From: Vanessa cardui
Taxonomy: Eukaryota > Arthropoda > Insecta > Lepidoptera > Nymphalidae
DNA length: 64,000 nucleotides
Direction: 5' to 3'
Assembly (NCBI RefSeq): GCF_905220365.1
Contig: NC_061134.1
Coordinates: 9,377,001-9,441,000, forward strand
Part shown: positions 36,936-48,800 of the stretch, in pieces
Layout: every line of letters starts with the position of its first letter
How positions within the stretch are numbered: position 1 is the stretch's first letter
Made by a program: the position numbers and the translations under genes
Notes under the pieces: generated by a model
Databases searched by the model: none
What the model saw: the letters and a program-made list of their open reading frames with translations, nothing else
Told to the model about the DNA's origin: nothing

Positions 36936-38264
36936 TACTATAGATTTACAATCAATCTTTCCTATGCAAATGTATAAAAATGTCCAGTTTAATTTTTTTT
37001 TTATTAATTAATCTTACTATAAGGAACGTCCAAAAACGTTAGGCTTATTAGTCATTATAAACGTTTATGTAAGTAATAAAGCGTAAAGTTATACAAATGT
37101 AGGAAATATTGTTATATATAGGGGAATATGGAAGTTGAGACCGAATTTCATTTTAGTAGAATCTACATTCAAACCAGTGATTGTAGGAGACTACTTGAAA
37201 ATATGGAGTTATACTTTTTGATTCATACATTTCAATAAAACTATAATATATCTCTTATTATTCATATTTTTACCTCTTTTACTATCAATTAATTTCCTCA
37301 TAATGGATTAATTTAAAAATAAATATTAAAAAATATAAATATTTTAAATATCGAATATTTTTAGAATATCATAAATAGCACATTAAAAAAAATGATTTTT
37401 ACAAATTGAATTTCGAATTTATCTATGCGCTAAAACAATATTATAGTTTTCTAGAACGAAAAAAGTATTCTACGTTAATTTATGTTTAGTTTCTGCTTTG
37501 AGTCGTAACATTAAGCGTTTCATGTTTTTCTTCCTTCACACTAACTCACGGATCGCGTGTTTTCCAATGACAAACCTGTCATAGTGAGGCATCATATTAT
37601 TTCACGCAGGAATATGAACCTTATCAAAACGCTTCGGTGGAATTAATAAAATTTTATTTGGGTGATAACTTTAACTTTAAAATAGGAAAGCTTCTTTGTC
37701 GAAAAGGTTTTTAAGTATTGTCATTTCACGTCAAATTTTACTGTTAGTCTTTACGAAATCAATCAAATGGGAACATTCAGCTGTATGAAGAAGAAAAATT
37801 TTAATGTTTAATAGAAAATGACTTAGTACGTTTTAATAATCATTAGTCAGTTTTCCATTGTTTTTTCATTTATATTTCAAACAGGGACACAACAGTACAG
37901 ATTATTAATATTTTTTTTAGAATACCCCTATGAAACTAAGGTGTAAATATAACTTTACCATTGAATTTGGTGGACTTTTTTCAAATGCGAATTTAAATAA
38001 TCTAACAAAAAATATAAAATATAAACGAAACCTGTATAAAATATGTATAAAAAAATCCTTATTTTCAGTATTTAGCATTTAATTCAACGTATCTGAATCG
38101 CATGTATAAAAGTAATTAAGCAATATAATGTTGACAGTATTTGAAAAAAAACTTTTAAAAGTATCTGTTTTTATCGAACAAGCAACATTATGGATCGTAA
38201 TGGTGTTCTTCCTCAAGGTTCAAAACTAAACAAATTTCATCATCGTTCGTGCTTAGTCAGTGTG

Positions 38265-38516
38265 GTCAGGTGCTTAGTAGGGCTTTGTCCAAGCCGTCTG
38301 GGTAGGTAGTAATCATCAGATATATCGCCAAACAGTATGAGTGAGCCAGTGTAACTACAGGTACAAGAAACATAACATTTTAGTTTTCAATGTTGGTGAC
38401 GCATTGGCAATAAAAGGAATCATTTATATTTCTTAGAGCTCCATTGTCTATGGGTAATGATGACCACTTCATGTGACCCCTTTGCTGTACGTCAACCTAT
38501 ATCATAACAAAAAAAA
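38265..38516 (+). repeat. Hairpin-headed repeat, decayed
   Basis: 'tagggctttgtccaagccgtctggg', 'gagtgagccagtgtaactac', 'ccattgtctatgggtaatg', A run at 38509-38516. Confidence 0.65.
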
Positions 38517-38518
38517 CA

Positions 38519-38760
38519 AAAACAGCCTGTTGAACTTCTCCTTTCAAGGAAAAGGTGTGGTGCTATTCAAGTTACTTCAATGCGTTTCGATGAATAAATA
38601 TGTTGCAATTTTTTCGAAAGTAGATTTCACGACGTCTTCTATTACCACCGAGCACCAGGTGAATCTTATACACAATGGCAATTGAATGGCATTTCACTTT
38701 GTTTGAACCCACAATCATCGGTTAAAGTGCTCGTGTTCTGTCCACTAAGTCATCTCGACA
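38519..38760 (-). mobile_element. tRNA-derived SINE, family 1, decayed
   Basis: Starts 'acagcctgttgaacttctcc' and ends 'ccactaagtcatctcgac' on the + strand. It sits immediately after the A run of the preceding repeat, so one may have inserted in the other's tail. Confidence 0.65.
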
Positions 38761-39297
38761 ATTTAATCAAAATCGATTTAATTCTTTGTACAAAGTTATT
38801 TTCAAATATTTTATGTTAATTCCGAAGTTAAAGTCATAAGTCCAATATAAAAGAACGATAAACTGTAAAGGTTGCAATTTGCAAGAGAGTTGAAGACAAC
38901 TTGATAACAGGAAGCACTAAAAGTTTTGCTAGATAATTTTATACCAAATAGGTATGCAATTTATTGTAAGAAATTATTCGCAGTTCCGAAATACTACGAT
39001 TGTAGTTTTATTATTTGCATACGACTTAATTTTATCAAAAATATCTAGACCGGCTATATAAATTTAGTTCTAATTGATTAAAAAATATTTTGACGCCAAA
39101 TTTCTGTGATTTTACCAACAAAATTTAAGCCTTACATTATTCTAACATAACTTTGTAAGTCTCACGAATGTATTAAGAAAATTTTTACCTTAAGCACGTA
39201 AATGCAAAAATGGTTTAACAAAATGGGCACGATTACATTCCATATTCGTTATAAAATCCATTACTTACATATTTATTAAATTTTCCCTCCATTTCAG

Positions 39298-39485
39298 CAC
39301 ATGCGCTGGTCCCACACACACACACAAAGCCTGGAGTGTGAGGAGCGCTTATTAGCGCGGTGTAATCGGCCGCGCGTCAACTCCGCTATCTTCGTATCCG
39401 CCGAGCCCACAAGTTTCGCCGGCTTTGATCCAGGGGAATTCCTCAGGCGACACGGGTCGCAATCGAAATTGTGCCGTAAAGCGAG
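39298..39485 (+). CDS. Membrane-protein gene, exon D (cytoplasmic tail)
   Basis: Acceptor 'ctccatttcag', donor GTAAAA; 188 bases. It begins in phase 0 (CAC ATG CGC) and leaves two bases (AG) that join the A of exon E to make Arg. Encodes HMRWSHTHTQSLECEERLLA followed by a mixed basic and acidic segment including FAGFDPGEFLRRHG. A coding (CA)n run at about 39313-39327 gives the HTHT stretch. The GC content jumps above the flanking introns. No known domain is recognised; it is part of the inner tail. Confidence 0.7.
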
Positions 39486-39873
39486 GTAAAATAAAACTTA
39501 TTATCGGTCATCTCGCTTTCAAATGTATGCCAGTTTTTTATCTCAGTGATATCTTCATTTTATGACTTCCAAGATTTTAGATTACTTTGGGACTTCTGTG
39601 GCAACTTACGAGTGTAAAGAAAGCTCCTTTGAAGGGTATGTTTGGGTTATTGAAGTTGGGTTGTTTTGTGAAGATTCTCGTGACCAAGAAAATATTTTGT
39701 AATTTAAGCTGTGCCTTTTGATACCAAGAATCATAAAAAAGCTTGATTATATTTTTTTTAATATTTGTTCTTAATTACACCCATGAATACAATTGACTTA
39801 TTAATTATTCGTGTCTAACATCTAGACAGAACCTCTTATTTTATAAATAATGATTATTTGATGTGCTGTTTAG

Positions 39874-40087
39874 ATCCGCAGATAACATACCGCTTACAAC
39901 GATGAGCGATTCATCCGAACGCCTTTGTAAAGTCAAGGCACCAAGAGAAGAAACCATCAATGAAGAAGCAAAGTCAGATGACAGTGGTAGTGTGGATACG
40001 GTGAAGCACTTTGGCTTACCGATCCTGTCGGTATCGGGCCCTTCCCCCCCAGATGAGGACTACGACCAAATAGATGAGTATCTGTAG
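39874..40087 (+). CDS. Membrane-protein gene, last coding exon E
   Basis: Acceptor 'gtgctgtttag'; the first base completes Arg from exon D, and 70 codons run to TAG at 40085-40087. Encodes SADNIPLTTMSDSSERL, a Lys/Glu-rich stretch (KAPREETINEEAKSDDSG), HFGLPILSVSGPSPPDED and an acidic C-terminus YDQIDEYL. It looks disordered and rich in phosphorylatable Ser/Thr, as in receptor or adaptor tails; that role is inference. Together with exons A-D it gives 235 residues of the protein. Confidence 0.75.
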
Positions 40088-40600
40088 CATTTCCATACAA
40101 GTTTCCAGCTGAAATACGTGCTGGAAAAGATGAGGCCTCCTTGGCCGAGTCCCGCACAAAGTCCTTAAGAGATAGGACGGACTCTAGCATCGTTTTCGCA
40201 CTGAACTTCATGAACAAAATCGTGTTTCTCTTTGAGTGTGTGCTGTGCTAATTTTTAATTTCATATCTGTGTTTAAAGAACTATTTTTAAACATCGCTGC
40301 TTCACAACGAATTTTGAAGACTTTTCCTGAGGTCACAAAAAAGGATGATGTGTCGCGACTTAAAGTGTGTCTTGAAGAGGGACCATAGACGATGGGCGTT
40401 TTGTCATCTATTCTAATAGTTTTACTATAGGCCATAATAACCATATCTCTATTGAGTGTATACATAAATTAATCAGTAATTTAATTCTTATTGCAATTTA
40501 TATCTATTAAGGTCTGCACAATAAATTAATGATCTGTCAACATTTAAACTGTGCCACTTTTAATAATCTAAATAAAAAAATGTCTATAATGGTATTTTCA
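40088..40600 (+). other. Probable 3' UTR with polyadenylation signals
   Basis: Sequence after the stop, with AATAAA hexamers at 40520-40525 and 40571-40576. The transcript end is inferred from these only. Confidence 0.45.
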
Positions 40601-43600
40601 TAAGCAATTTTCGTGTAAGTATCAATTAGGTAGTGGATTGCAATGTAATAAAGTATCTTCAATGTCTTGTCTTGTATTTTAGTTTTAGTTCATTTCAATT
40701 GAAATGAATAATCTTGAAATAGTTATCGATTGTCTATAGATGTAACTGCATTTGTCTTCAAGACTAAATATATCTATGTAGTGAATATTAGCGTAGATTT
40801 GAAGGTTGAACTTTGGTCCAATGAATTGTATTATCTGCACTCATGATGTTTTAGATAAATAAGCGAGTGATGACGTCTATAAGATAACATCCGATTGTAA
40901 TTAATCTTCGGTGGGTTCATTCATCTATACTGAATAGTCATAAATGAATGTTTACGAATAAAATATCTAAATATATAATATAATCTAATTACCAACTGTA
41001 TCTTATATGTAATTATTCTATTAATGATAAGTCAATTAATTCATATATTGTAGATAATGAAGGTATTTGAGAAATGGCACTAAATAAGTATACTTGAATA
41101 TTACACTGTATGTATTCTTTATAAGATTCTCAACTGGTGTTAAGGGACCAGATGGTACGGTTAGCGGATTAGTAGTAATTGTAGATTTGTGGGACATTTT
41201 GCCCCGATACCAGTTTTGAAGCTAAGACGACATTATTCCCTCCACTATTAATAGTTCACAATTCTCTGATTTAGATGATTGTCATTCAAAATGTCCAGTA
41301 TATATACATTTATACATCATTCTGTATCTTACAACTATTTTTTCATAAGATTTAATAAATTTTCGTCCACTTCGCCTTCGGTATTTAAAGTGACGATTTA
41401 ATTTTTTGGTTCGAAAACTAAACTCATTAAATAGTGTTTTACTTTGAGTTATGCTGACGGTACATCATTTATTTTAAAAGAAGCATGATTTGGTTATACT
41501 AAGTGGCTGCTAAGTTGCATCTCCAAATTTGGTATTATTTTCTGGAATCTGTTTTTACATCCAAATTTTAATAATGCTAAAGCACTTACGTCATGTTATG
41601 TGTCAAACACACAAATACAAATTATTATCAGCCGAACATATATTCTGTTTCATATTATTATTAGTGCGAGTAAAACGACACTTGCGTTTCGTTTGTAAAA
41701 CTATATTATATCACAAACGAAAACCATTTCCACGTGTGTAAATTTAGGCCTCAGACAGACCATAGACTAAACAATCTGTCAAATAAGATAAAATAAAAAG
41801 TTCAGTTTACTTGAGCAAGACTATCGACTAAATCAAGTCTGTGGTCTGTGTGGGCCCTTAGGGTGTTGTGTTTCGTGTTATTTGCATGTGTGATATTTTC
41901 GACAGTCGATTCGTAGATGTAGGTGTGACGTGAGAATTTATTCATATTATAGTATATCATAGAATTATCGACTAGCCTTATTCAAATAGTGAGTTTATAA
42001 TATCTTCAGCGATTTATATCTTAGTGAATATCTTGAATCCCTCAATACGTCTATAATTAGCCTGTTAAATATTTCATAGTCGTCTTGTGCCAATATTAAT
42101 TGCTAGTTTCCTTTTGCTGTTTCTGTCATAACTGAATTTATTGTTACTCGATTTGATATAGAGCCATCAATTTTTTTCACGTAATTTTTTTATCAAATAT
42201 ATTGATAACAACTGTATTGATATTATTAGTAAATATATTAGTTATAAAATTGTTTTTTTTTTTATTTATTATTAATAATGCTGATACTTAGTTGTTTTAT
42301 TTTAGTTTCTTACATAAAAAATGTAATAAGGTATTTAAAATAGAGTGTAGCTTTTACATGATACTAGAATGCGTACTTAAAATGTAGTCTTATTTAAAAT
42401 TTGTACATATCTATAATGGTCACTACTGTAATGCTCATTACTCGTTTGTAAATTACATAAATCCTAACATAATTGTAAAATAATTATTTATATTCTTAAA
42501 ACGTCTATTTACTATCACGATGAAATAAAATCTTTAAAAATTTCATTTCGTTTTATTGGTGTTTTATCTTATTCATATTTATCCTGCAACTTCAACTATA
42601 ATCAGGGCCTTTTAAAACATTTGAGTCCTTCTCAAGGATTTTTTACCTTTTCCTAACTTGTTAAAACATTCTTCTGCCATAAGGCGAATTGATTTATCAT
42701 TACGATGTCTTATGCTTCAAAACCTATATACACTATAATTAAGCAAGCAAAATATTTGCCTTCAACAATGTTATTAAAAATTAAAACCGTATTTACTAGC
42801 AGCCCTGGCGATGATGATGATGATGACTATCTAAGAAGTCATCTGCCCCTGATTTTACCTAATTTTCCTCTCCATTATTATTATTGGATAATTAGACAAA
42901 TGATTGCTGTCGAAGGGACTGAAGAAGTGGTCACTTATACGATGTGAAATTCAAAATTCATATTTTATAATATCTACAAGACAATGACCGAAGAAAAAAA
43001 ACCGGAAATGTTCTAATATTGCTTATTTTTTTTAGTCTGTACAATACAATACAAGTATAGTATAGTGTAGTACAATAGTTAATGGTGATATATAAGTCAT
43101 CAACTTGTTCTGGACTTGAGGCTATTGTCATTGTAACTCTTTGTACGAGATGCTAAAGGTGTTAAAAAGAATAAGAGCCGTTACAAATTAGACATTTCCA
43201 TACATGCATTTTATTAGAAAGATAATATACATAGCATTATACAACATTGTTTTGATCTATAGGTTATTTGAATACTCAATAAAAATCTAGGTATTTTTAA
43301 CCTTTATAACAGATAAAGAAACACTAAACAATCAAGAAACATGATTAATTTTCAAGTTGTAAAAAGTACCTTAATGCGGTTGTACACAGCATATATTTGG
43401 ATAAAAAATATAAATTGACATTAATAAATAAAGATAATAAATAATAATCATATTTATGGTCTATATACATATAAACACGCACATCTACACACATCTAATA
43501 CAAATTCCAATTATTCGATACCTAAACGTTTAAATGTACAAGAGTTTTCTTAATACATTTGTTCGATTTTCCGTATTTTTAATAAAAAAATTATTATTAA

Positions 43601-43610
43601 AAAAACAAAA
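40601..43610. other. Intergenic AT-rich stretch
   Basis: No gene or named repeat was found. A short (GAT)n run lies near 42807-42827, and imperfect 'gtacaatacaatacaagtata' repeats lie at about 43037-43075. Confidence 0.4.
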
Positions 43611-43794
43611 TACCCGACTGCACACTAAAAAAAGAGTAAAACAAGCCCCACAATAATATTGATCAATCAAATGCTAAAAACTAATTATGTAATACCGTTT
43701 AAACAATACCTATATTAAAATACACTACAATATGTGTTCGTAATCGATAGTTAAATAAACAGAAACTTATTTTGAATACAAATTTACTGAATAT

Positions 43795-43945
43795 AATTTA
43801 TAAATGTTGATGGAAAGCATCGCAGGCGGGGACCAACAGAGGCTTATTTATAGTCATTTCGGTTGTGCACCATTTAGCAGAATTTTCGTTGGTGGCGGTC
43901 AAGGTGGTCCCCGCCTGCGATGCTTTCCATCAACATTTATAAATT
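43795..43945. repeat. Perfect 41-bp inverted repeat, 69-base loop
   Basis: Bases 43795-43835 are the exact reverse complement of 43905-43945 (core 'gatggaaagcatcgcaggcg'). It lies 82 bases beyond the stop of the helicase segment, on the Helitron's 3' side. Perfect arms suggest it is young or maintained. It could be a Helitron 3' structure or a small inserted palindromic element. Confidence 0.9.
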
Positions 43946-44027
43946 ACGAGTGATGTTACTCCGCAACATAAATTTACCGCCAATCTGGACTGTTAGTAGT
44001 GAAGAAGAAAAAGAATTAGGTGAGTCA

Positions 44028-44897
44028 TTACTGCTGAAGATCCCGCAAACGTTTAAGTTCAGTTAAAGAACATTCGTCGTGGGGCCGGTCCAACAGCTTT
44101 TTTGGGTCAAGTGTTTTTATTGCTAACCCAGCAAGTGTTTTAACACGGCTTAGGGCTACATAAGCCTGGCCCTTTGCAAACACGTTTGATAGGTCCACGA
44201 CAGCCCGATCCAAGGTGGTACCTTGCAGTTTGTGTACCGTTACAGCCCAACAAAGTATCAAAGGCAGCATCCGACGTTCAATCTTCCCTTGTCCGCGAAG
44301 CGCATCAAAGTCGACAGTGGAGGGCTCTATGCGAACCCCCACACCCAATTCATTGCCCTTAACAGAACGATCGTCGAACTCTACGAATACTGCCTGCGGT
44401 AACTCACCTGGTTCTAACTGCTCTCTGCGAAGAGAAGGCCACTCAATTCTTCTTATGATACCCATAGCACCGTTCACCAGACCGTGGTTTACATTGATGT
44501 TGCGGCGTAACATCACGCGAGATCCAATTCCAATAGTTAGTGTGCCGAGAATGCCCCCTGTTTTGTTCGGGTCGTCAGAAATGTATTGTTTGCGAGGGCA
44601 CTGACCGTAGGTTTTAGCTTCTAGGGAGATGTCAACAGCGTTTATTTGGTAGAGCTTTAACGATTTGCCCAACTTTTTAGTCATGGCTGAATTATAAGCC
44701 TCGACTTGTTTCGTAGTAGGGAAAATTCGAACTGCCTCTCCATCGGCAAATGGACCCTCTAGTGGAATTCTGCGGCTGTCCAGGATCTCAAGTTGGTCCA
44801 TCGTTAACTCACCAACACGAATATTATTGAGAATATCCACAAAGGTATTGTCTCCTGCCTGTCTCATATTCTGTGGCAATTCACAAAAGCTGAACAA
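44028..44897 (-). CDS. Helitron helicase, C-terminal segment (frame 3)
   Basis: 289 codons holding the last part of the Pif1-like SF1B helicase that unwinds DNA during rolling-circle transposition. Visible are LRRNINVNHGLVNGAMG (about 130-146), the conserved AVTVHKLQGTTLD (218-230) and QAYVALSRV (244-252). The usual upstream context (LWQLFSFCELPQNMRQ) overlaps the preceding segment in another frame, so a short indel near 44905-44925 splits one protein. The listed Met is internal, not a true start. Ends in a normal-looking position after the last helicase motif. Confidence 0.85.
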   Translation of the reverse strand: MFSFCELPQNMRQAGDNTFVDILNNIRVGELTMDQLEILDSRRIPLEGPFADGEAVRIFPTTKQVEAYNSAMTKKLGKSLKLYQINAVDISLEAKTYGQCPRKQYISDDPNKTGGILGTLTIGIGSRVMLRRNINVNHGLVNGAMGIIRRIEWPSLRREQLEPGELPQAVFVEFDDRSVKGNELGVGVRIEPSTVDFDALRGQGKIERRMLPLILCWAVTVHKLQGTTLDRAVVDLSNVFAKGQAYVALSRVKTLAGLAIKTLDPKKLLDRPHDECSLTELKRLRDLQQ

Positions 44898-45814
44898 TTG
44901 CCACAGATTTGTTCACCAGTTAAGTTCGACGGCTGTCGGAAGCAGTAAGAACCACCGGTGATTCTGGAAACTAGTGGTAACTGCATGAGATCTCCAAACA
45001 AAATTACATTGATACCACCAAAGTTCCCTTGATCCTGTTTTAGTTGCTGGAGGCGAATGTGAATGTTTCGCAGTGTTAAGTAGGGCACCATTGATATTTC
45101 ATCGATGATGAGCCAATTTATATGCCTCCACTTTTGTCGCTCCCTTTGCAGCCTTTCACCTGTTAGTGGGCGTAATGTTTCATTTCTTCCCTTTTCAATT
45201 GGTAGCGCAAAAGTGGAATGCAGTGTAGTTCCACCGATTAGTCTGGCTGCTACTCCAGTTGGTGCAGTAACAATCACGTTTTTACCTATTTCAGTGTTAC
45301 TCAACCTACGAATTTGTTCAGTCATAACTTTTAATGTAAATGTTTTTCCGGTACCAGCTCCTCCAGTAACAAAAACTAGTAACGGATCAGAATTTGACAC
45401 GTCCAATAACTTTTGGGAAATTTTTTGAAACAGTTGTCGTTGACTCATGTTCAACGAAGCTACAAATGTTTCAAACTGATTGTCTGGCATGCCTATGTCA
45501 GTTGGTTCATCTTCGACTTCTTCGATCATAATATTATGACCGCCGTCGTCGAGTATGTGTTCAATAGGCTGAACGTCATTGTTGTCATTTGCGTCATCGT
45601 TTTGTTCCTCAACGGTTCCTGCTGCCAAGTTTTCTGCCACAATGCGGCTTATAGCTTGTTGGATCTCAGTTTCCCACCGCATCATAGTTTCGGCGTCAAA
45701 ACCTTCTTGCAGCGGACGTAGTCGATGCCTTTTGGCCCAGAAAGCTTCTTTTGCAGTATTAAAACCATCCAACAACTCTTCCTCTGCTCGGAACGGAATA
45801 TGAGTCAGGACCAA
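44864..45814 (-). CDS. Helitron helicase, N-terminal segment (frame 2)
   Basis: 316 codons with Walker A GGAGTGKT (151-158), motif APTGVAA (184-190), Walker B LIIDEISMV (235-243) and FGDLMQLP (273-280), all Pif1-type helicase motifs. It follows the Rep segment, from which it is separated by a one-position frameshift near 45845: the upstream frame ends TLTQKHITTHWS, while DPEAYYYSLVLTHIP continues in this frame. It loses the frame again after NLTGE near 44920. Catalytic ATP-binding residues are intact, so the damage seen is indels only. Confidence 0.87.
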   Translation of the reverse strand: MVLTHIPFRAEEELLDGFNTAKEAFWAKRHRLRPLQEGFDAETMMRWETEIQQAISRIVAENLAAGTVEEQNDDANDNNDVQPIEHILDDGGHNIMIEEVEDEPTDIGMPDNQFETFVASLNMSQRQLFQKISQKLLDVSNSDPLLVFVTGGAGTGKTFTLKVMTEQIRRLSNTEIGKNVIVTAPTGVAARLIGGTTLHSTFALPIEKGRNETLRPLTGERLQRERQKWRHINWLIIDEISMVPYLTLRNIHIRLQQLKQDQGNFGGINVILFGDLMQLPLVSRITGGSYCFRQPSNLTGEQICGNCSAFVNCHRI

Positions 45815-48800
45815 TGAGTAGTAATATGCTTCTGGGTCAGCGTATAATAACGCGTTCGGAGTATAGCTGGACGTGTCCGCTTTTTCATCCTACCTACGTT
45901 GTCTAATAAGGTAATGTATCGACGACTAGACACGTCCTCATCCTCAGCATCATAGGCATCAGCATCTTGTTCATCCTCCTCTGTATCGTTTCTAGTAGAG
46001 GCAACCTCGTACCAAATCGCAAACTCACCTAAACTAAGTTGCTCCAGAGAAAGAGGTCTGTGAACGTACCTATCAAATACATTTTTGTACGGTTCGGAAC
46101 TTTCTGTGTCAATCCTAAGCATTCGGTATCTTTGTTCAGGCGCGCAAGTGTTTACGAAAACACATTTACGTGAACTATCTCTTAATTTTAAATGACACAA
46201 TCGAAACGCACATTCGTTGGCAGAGACTTCTCTGTGAGACAAGATTGCGTTTTGGATAGCAAAAACCAGCCGTCCCAAGTTGCTTCCACCGCGGTCTCTT
46301 ACAGCACTTATAGCTTGCCTTATTGATCTAGAGACCTCTGCAGGTTCAGCTTTTGAGATATACTTTGAGATGTAGTACGCCACACCTAAAGCTGACCCGC
46401 AAGGCTGTAGATCAATATTGGCGCGCCACAGTTTTAATAATCTCGAATTGTAGCAGTTTATCATGGTTTCCGAATCTGTTCTTTTTAATATATAAAATCT
46501 TCCACCATTTCTCATTGCTTGCTCGTCGTCTAAGATTGTAGTGTTTTCAGACACTGGTCTCGGGAAAGCGAATCTACAAACGTTTCGGTTATTTTTGAAG
46601 CATGTTTGAGTGTGTCGATGTGTTTGTAACTGAACGACTAAATCATGCATCTCTGAGTCGTCCTCAGCGTCGGGAACCTCACACGTGACAACACGCTCCA
46701 GCAACTGAATACCTTCAGGGGTGTCAAAAGCCGGCATATCAGCACACCATAAAACCATGTGAACGTGAGGGCTACCTCGTAGCTGAAATTCTATGCGCCA
46801 CCAAAAATCAATAATTTTCTTTCCTAAAATCGGATCCTCTTCTCTTCTCAGCCTAGTAAACAAAGTGTTTAGGCGCAACATAAATTGTCTTGATAACGTG
46901 ACTGGGTAGGACTCGACAAGGTGCTGCTTTTCAAGGAAGGTCAAATCTTCAAAAGAAAAATTTGGGCGGCCATCGGCAACTAAAAGGGCTTTTAGCATGT
47001 CGGGCCAATTTAAATCGTTACAAGAGAGAGTAAAATACCAATGAGGAGGACCTAAATTTTTCACCATGGCAAGAAGATCCGTATACGCTTTGTGCCAGTA
47101 CGCGGACGTGCCACGTATGTTGCGCATTACCAGGTGCACATTTTGTACAACATCTGTGGGCTCAGCTCCATCCTGACGCAACCGGCCACAGACTGAAACA
47201 TTTTGTTGAGCCTTGCAAAGTTCTACTAACGAGAGGGCGTAAAATATGTACTCGTTAAATTGGAACCGTTTGTCATTGCTCATCACTCGAGTTTGGTAGT
47301 AATCGAGCGGTGTTATTGGAACGGGTCTTTGTTCCCTAAGCCCATTTCGACCATCTGGGAATAACCTTATCCACGCTAGCTCTTCTGCTCTTTGCTCTCT
47401 CAAGACGCTGACCGGGGGCACAGTTTTCCGTTTGAGTTCGTAGATAGGTATTGGTCTCTCTTCTACGGTATTAGCGTTCGAAACAACTTCGTTTAGATCT
47501 GGAATATTAGTATCAATCGGCATAAGAGCTGTAGTAACAAACGCGTGTTCTTCGTGAACAGGATCACTGCTATTCAGATTGCCGTCGCTAACTATCTGAG
47601 TGTCGTGTTGTTCATTCAGTACTGGCGATTCATTTGGGATGACCAAGGGTGTTGCATTTATAGCTGTGATACTATACTGCATATCTCGATGGCCTCTTAC
47701 CTGTAGTGCAACAGCAAGATGTTGACATAAATCGCCTTGATTTGCAAACTTCATCAACATGGAGGCTCCTCTGTTAGGTGCAACATAACCTTTGGGTCCC
47801 CTAGAATGTGAGTCGAATAAGTAATATTCTGGGATCTCGACATCGGGAGACTGATTGCGTTCGACGATTACTTTCATTACCGCCAATGCAATATTTGTTT
47901 GACATGTAATAATTCCTTTATCGTGTGTTGTAAAAAAATATTCAATCCCCGAAGACAAATTAGGGAAGTATCCTTCAAGAACGTCAGATGGCGCACTCGA
48001 GTTAACAACTCCAACGACAACATCGGGCTGTATATTTAATTCGAATTCTGTAGCGGCCACAGAAACTGCGGGTAATAGCTCTTCAGTATTTAAAAATTGC
48101 GGTCTGTTTGCAAGTCGTGACATGCACCTGTTGAAATATGTATTACCAGCTAATAAAATTCGATCCAAGTCAGATGGGGCCCATTCATTTAATGGTTTGG
48201 AACTGGAGTAGGCGATAGCCGTGGCGGCATTAGCCGTGCACTGGCGGCCACGGGATTCCTCTTCAAACCGATCACTGCCTTGGTGAAAAGACCCACGCAA
48301 GATGTGACGGTCATGTCCCAAAGCCTTGAAGTGATTTTTTGGCTCATTTCTAATGTGATCTGCATTTTCTAATGTGATAACTGCCTCCAGAATACTTGAC
48401 CGTATCTCTTCATTGGTAATGTTAGTATTAATTTGCACATTAGAGTACAAATGATTGTTTCGCAATAGCCACTCTAATGCTTTCGTAATTTTTTCGATGT
48501 TTACCGAGTATCGTCGATTGTTTGTCACGTTATCTAAATTTTCAGTGACCACACTTATACCCGCATTTGCTATATTCAATGGAAGCTGTTCAGGTATCTC
48601 TTCAACTTGCTGTGCAAAGAGGATGGCTTGCCCCTTAAATCCCTGTTGTCCGTAACGACCACCCAGACGCACCACTTTTATAAACGGTTTTACCCGAGAA
48701 ATGAGCCGCAGCTCCATCTCTGATAGACATTCAATTTCAGGCGGAATAGGTGCAACAGTCATGTTGTTCCAAAATGCATTTGACGGGCACTGATTCCTTG

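Larger units (their letters stand above)
18078..39297 (+). other. Long intron between exons C and D
   Basis: About 21.2 kb, donor GTAATT at 18078 and acceptor 'ctccatttcag' at 39297. It contains the mariner at 20171 and many decayed repeats listed separately, plus the GC-rich island at 35293-35481. Stretches at about 18100-19570, 21450-22830, 27140-29040, 31560-33560 and 33865-35290 show no gene or repeat I can name. It is inferred to be one intron because exons C and D join in phase; undetected exons inside are possible. Confidence 0.55.

Noticed and set aside
42705..42947. 80-codon + strand open frame with an Asp run
   Set aside because: The Asp run comes from a GAT microsatellite and the rest lacks coding character; no splice context links it to the gene upstream.
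44174..44604. Overlapping + strand open frames
   Set aside because: Antisense to the helicase segment, which carries clear motifs on the minus strand.
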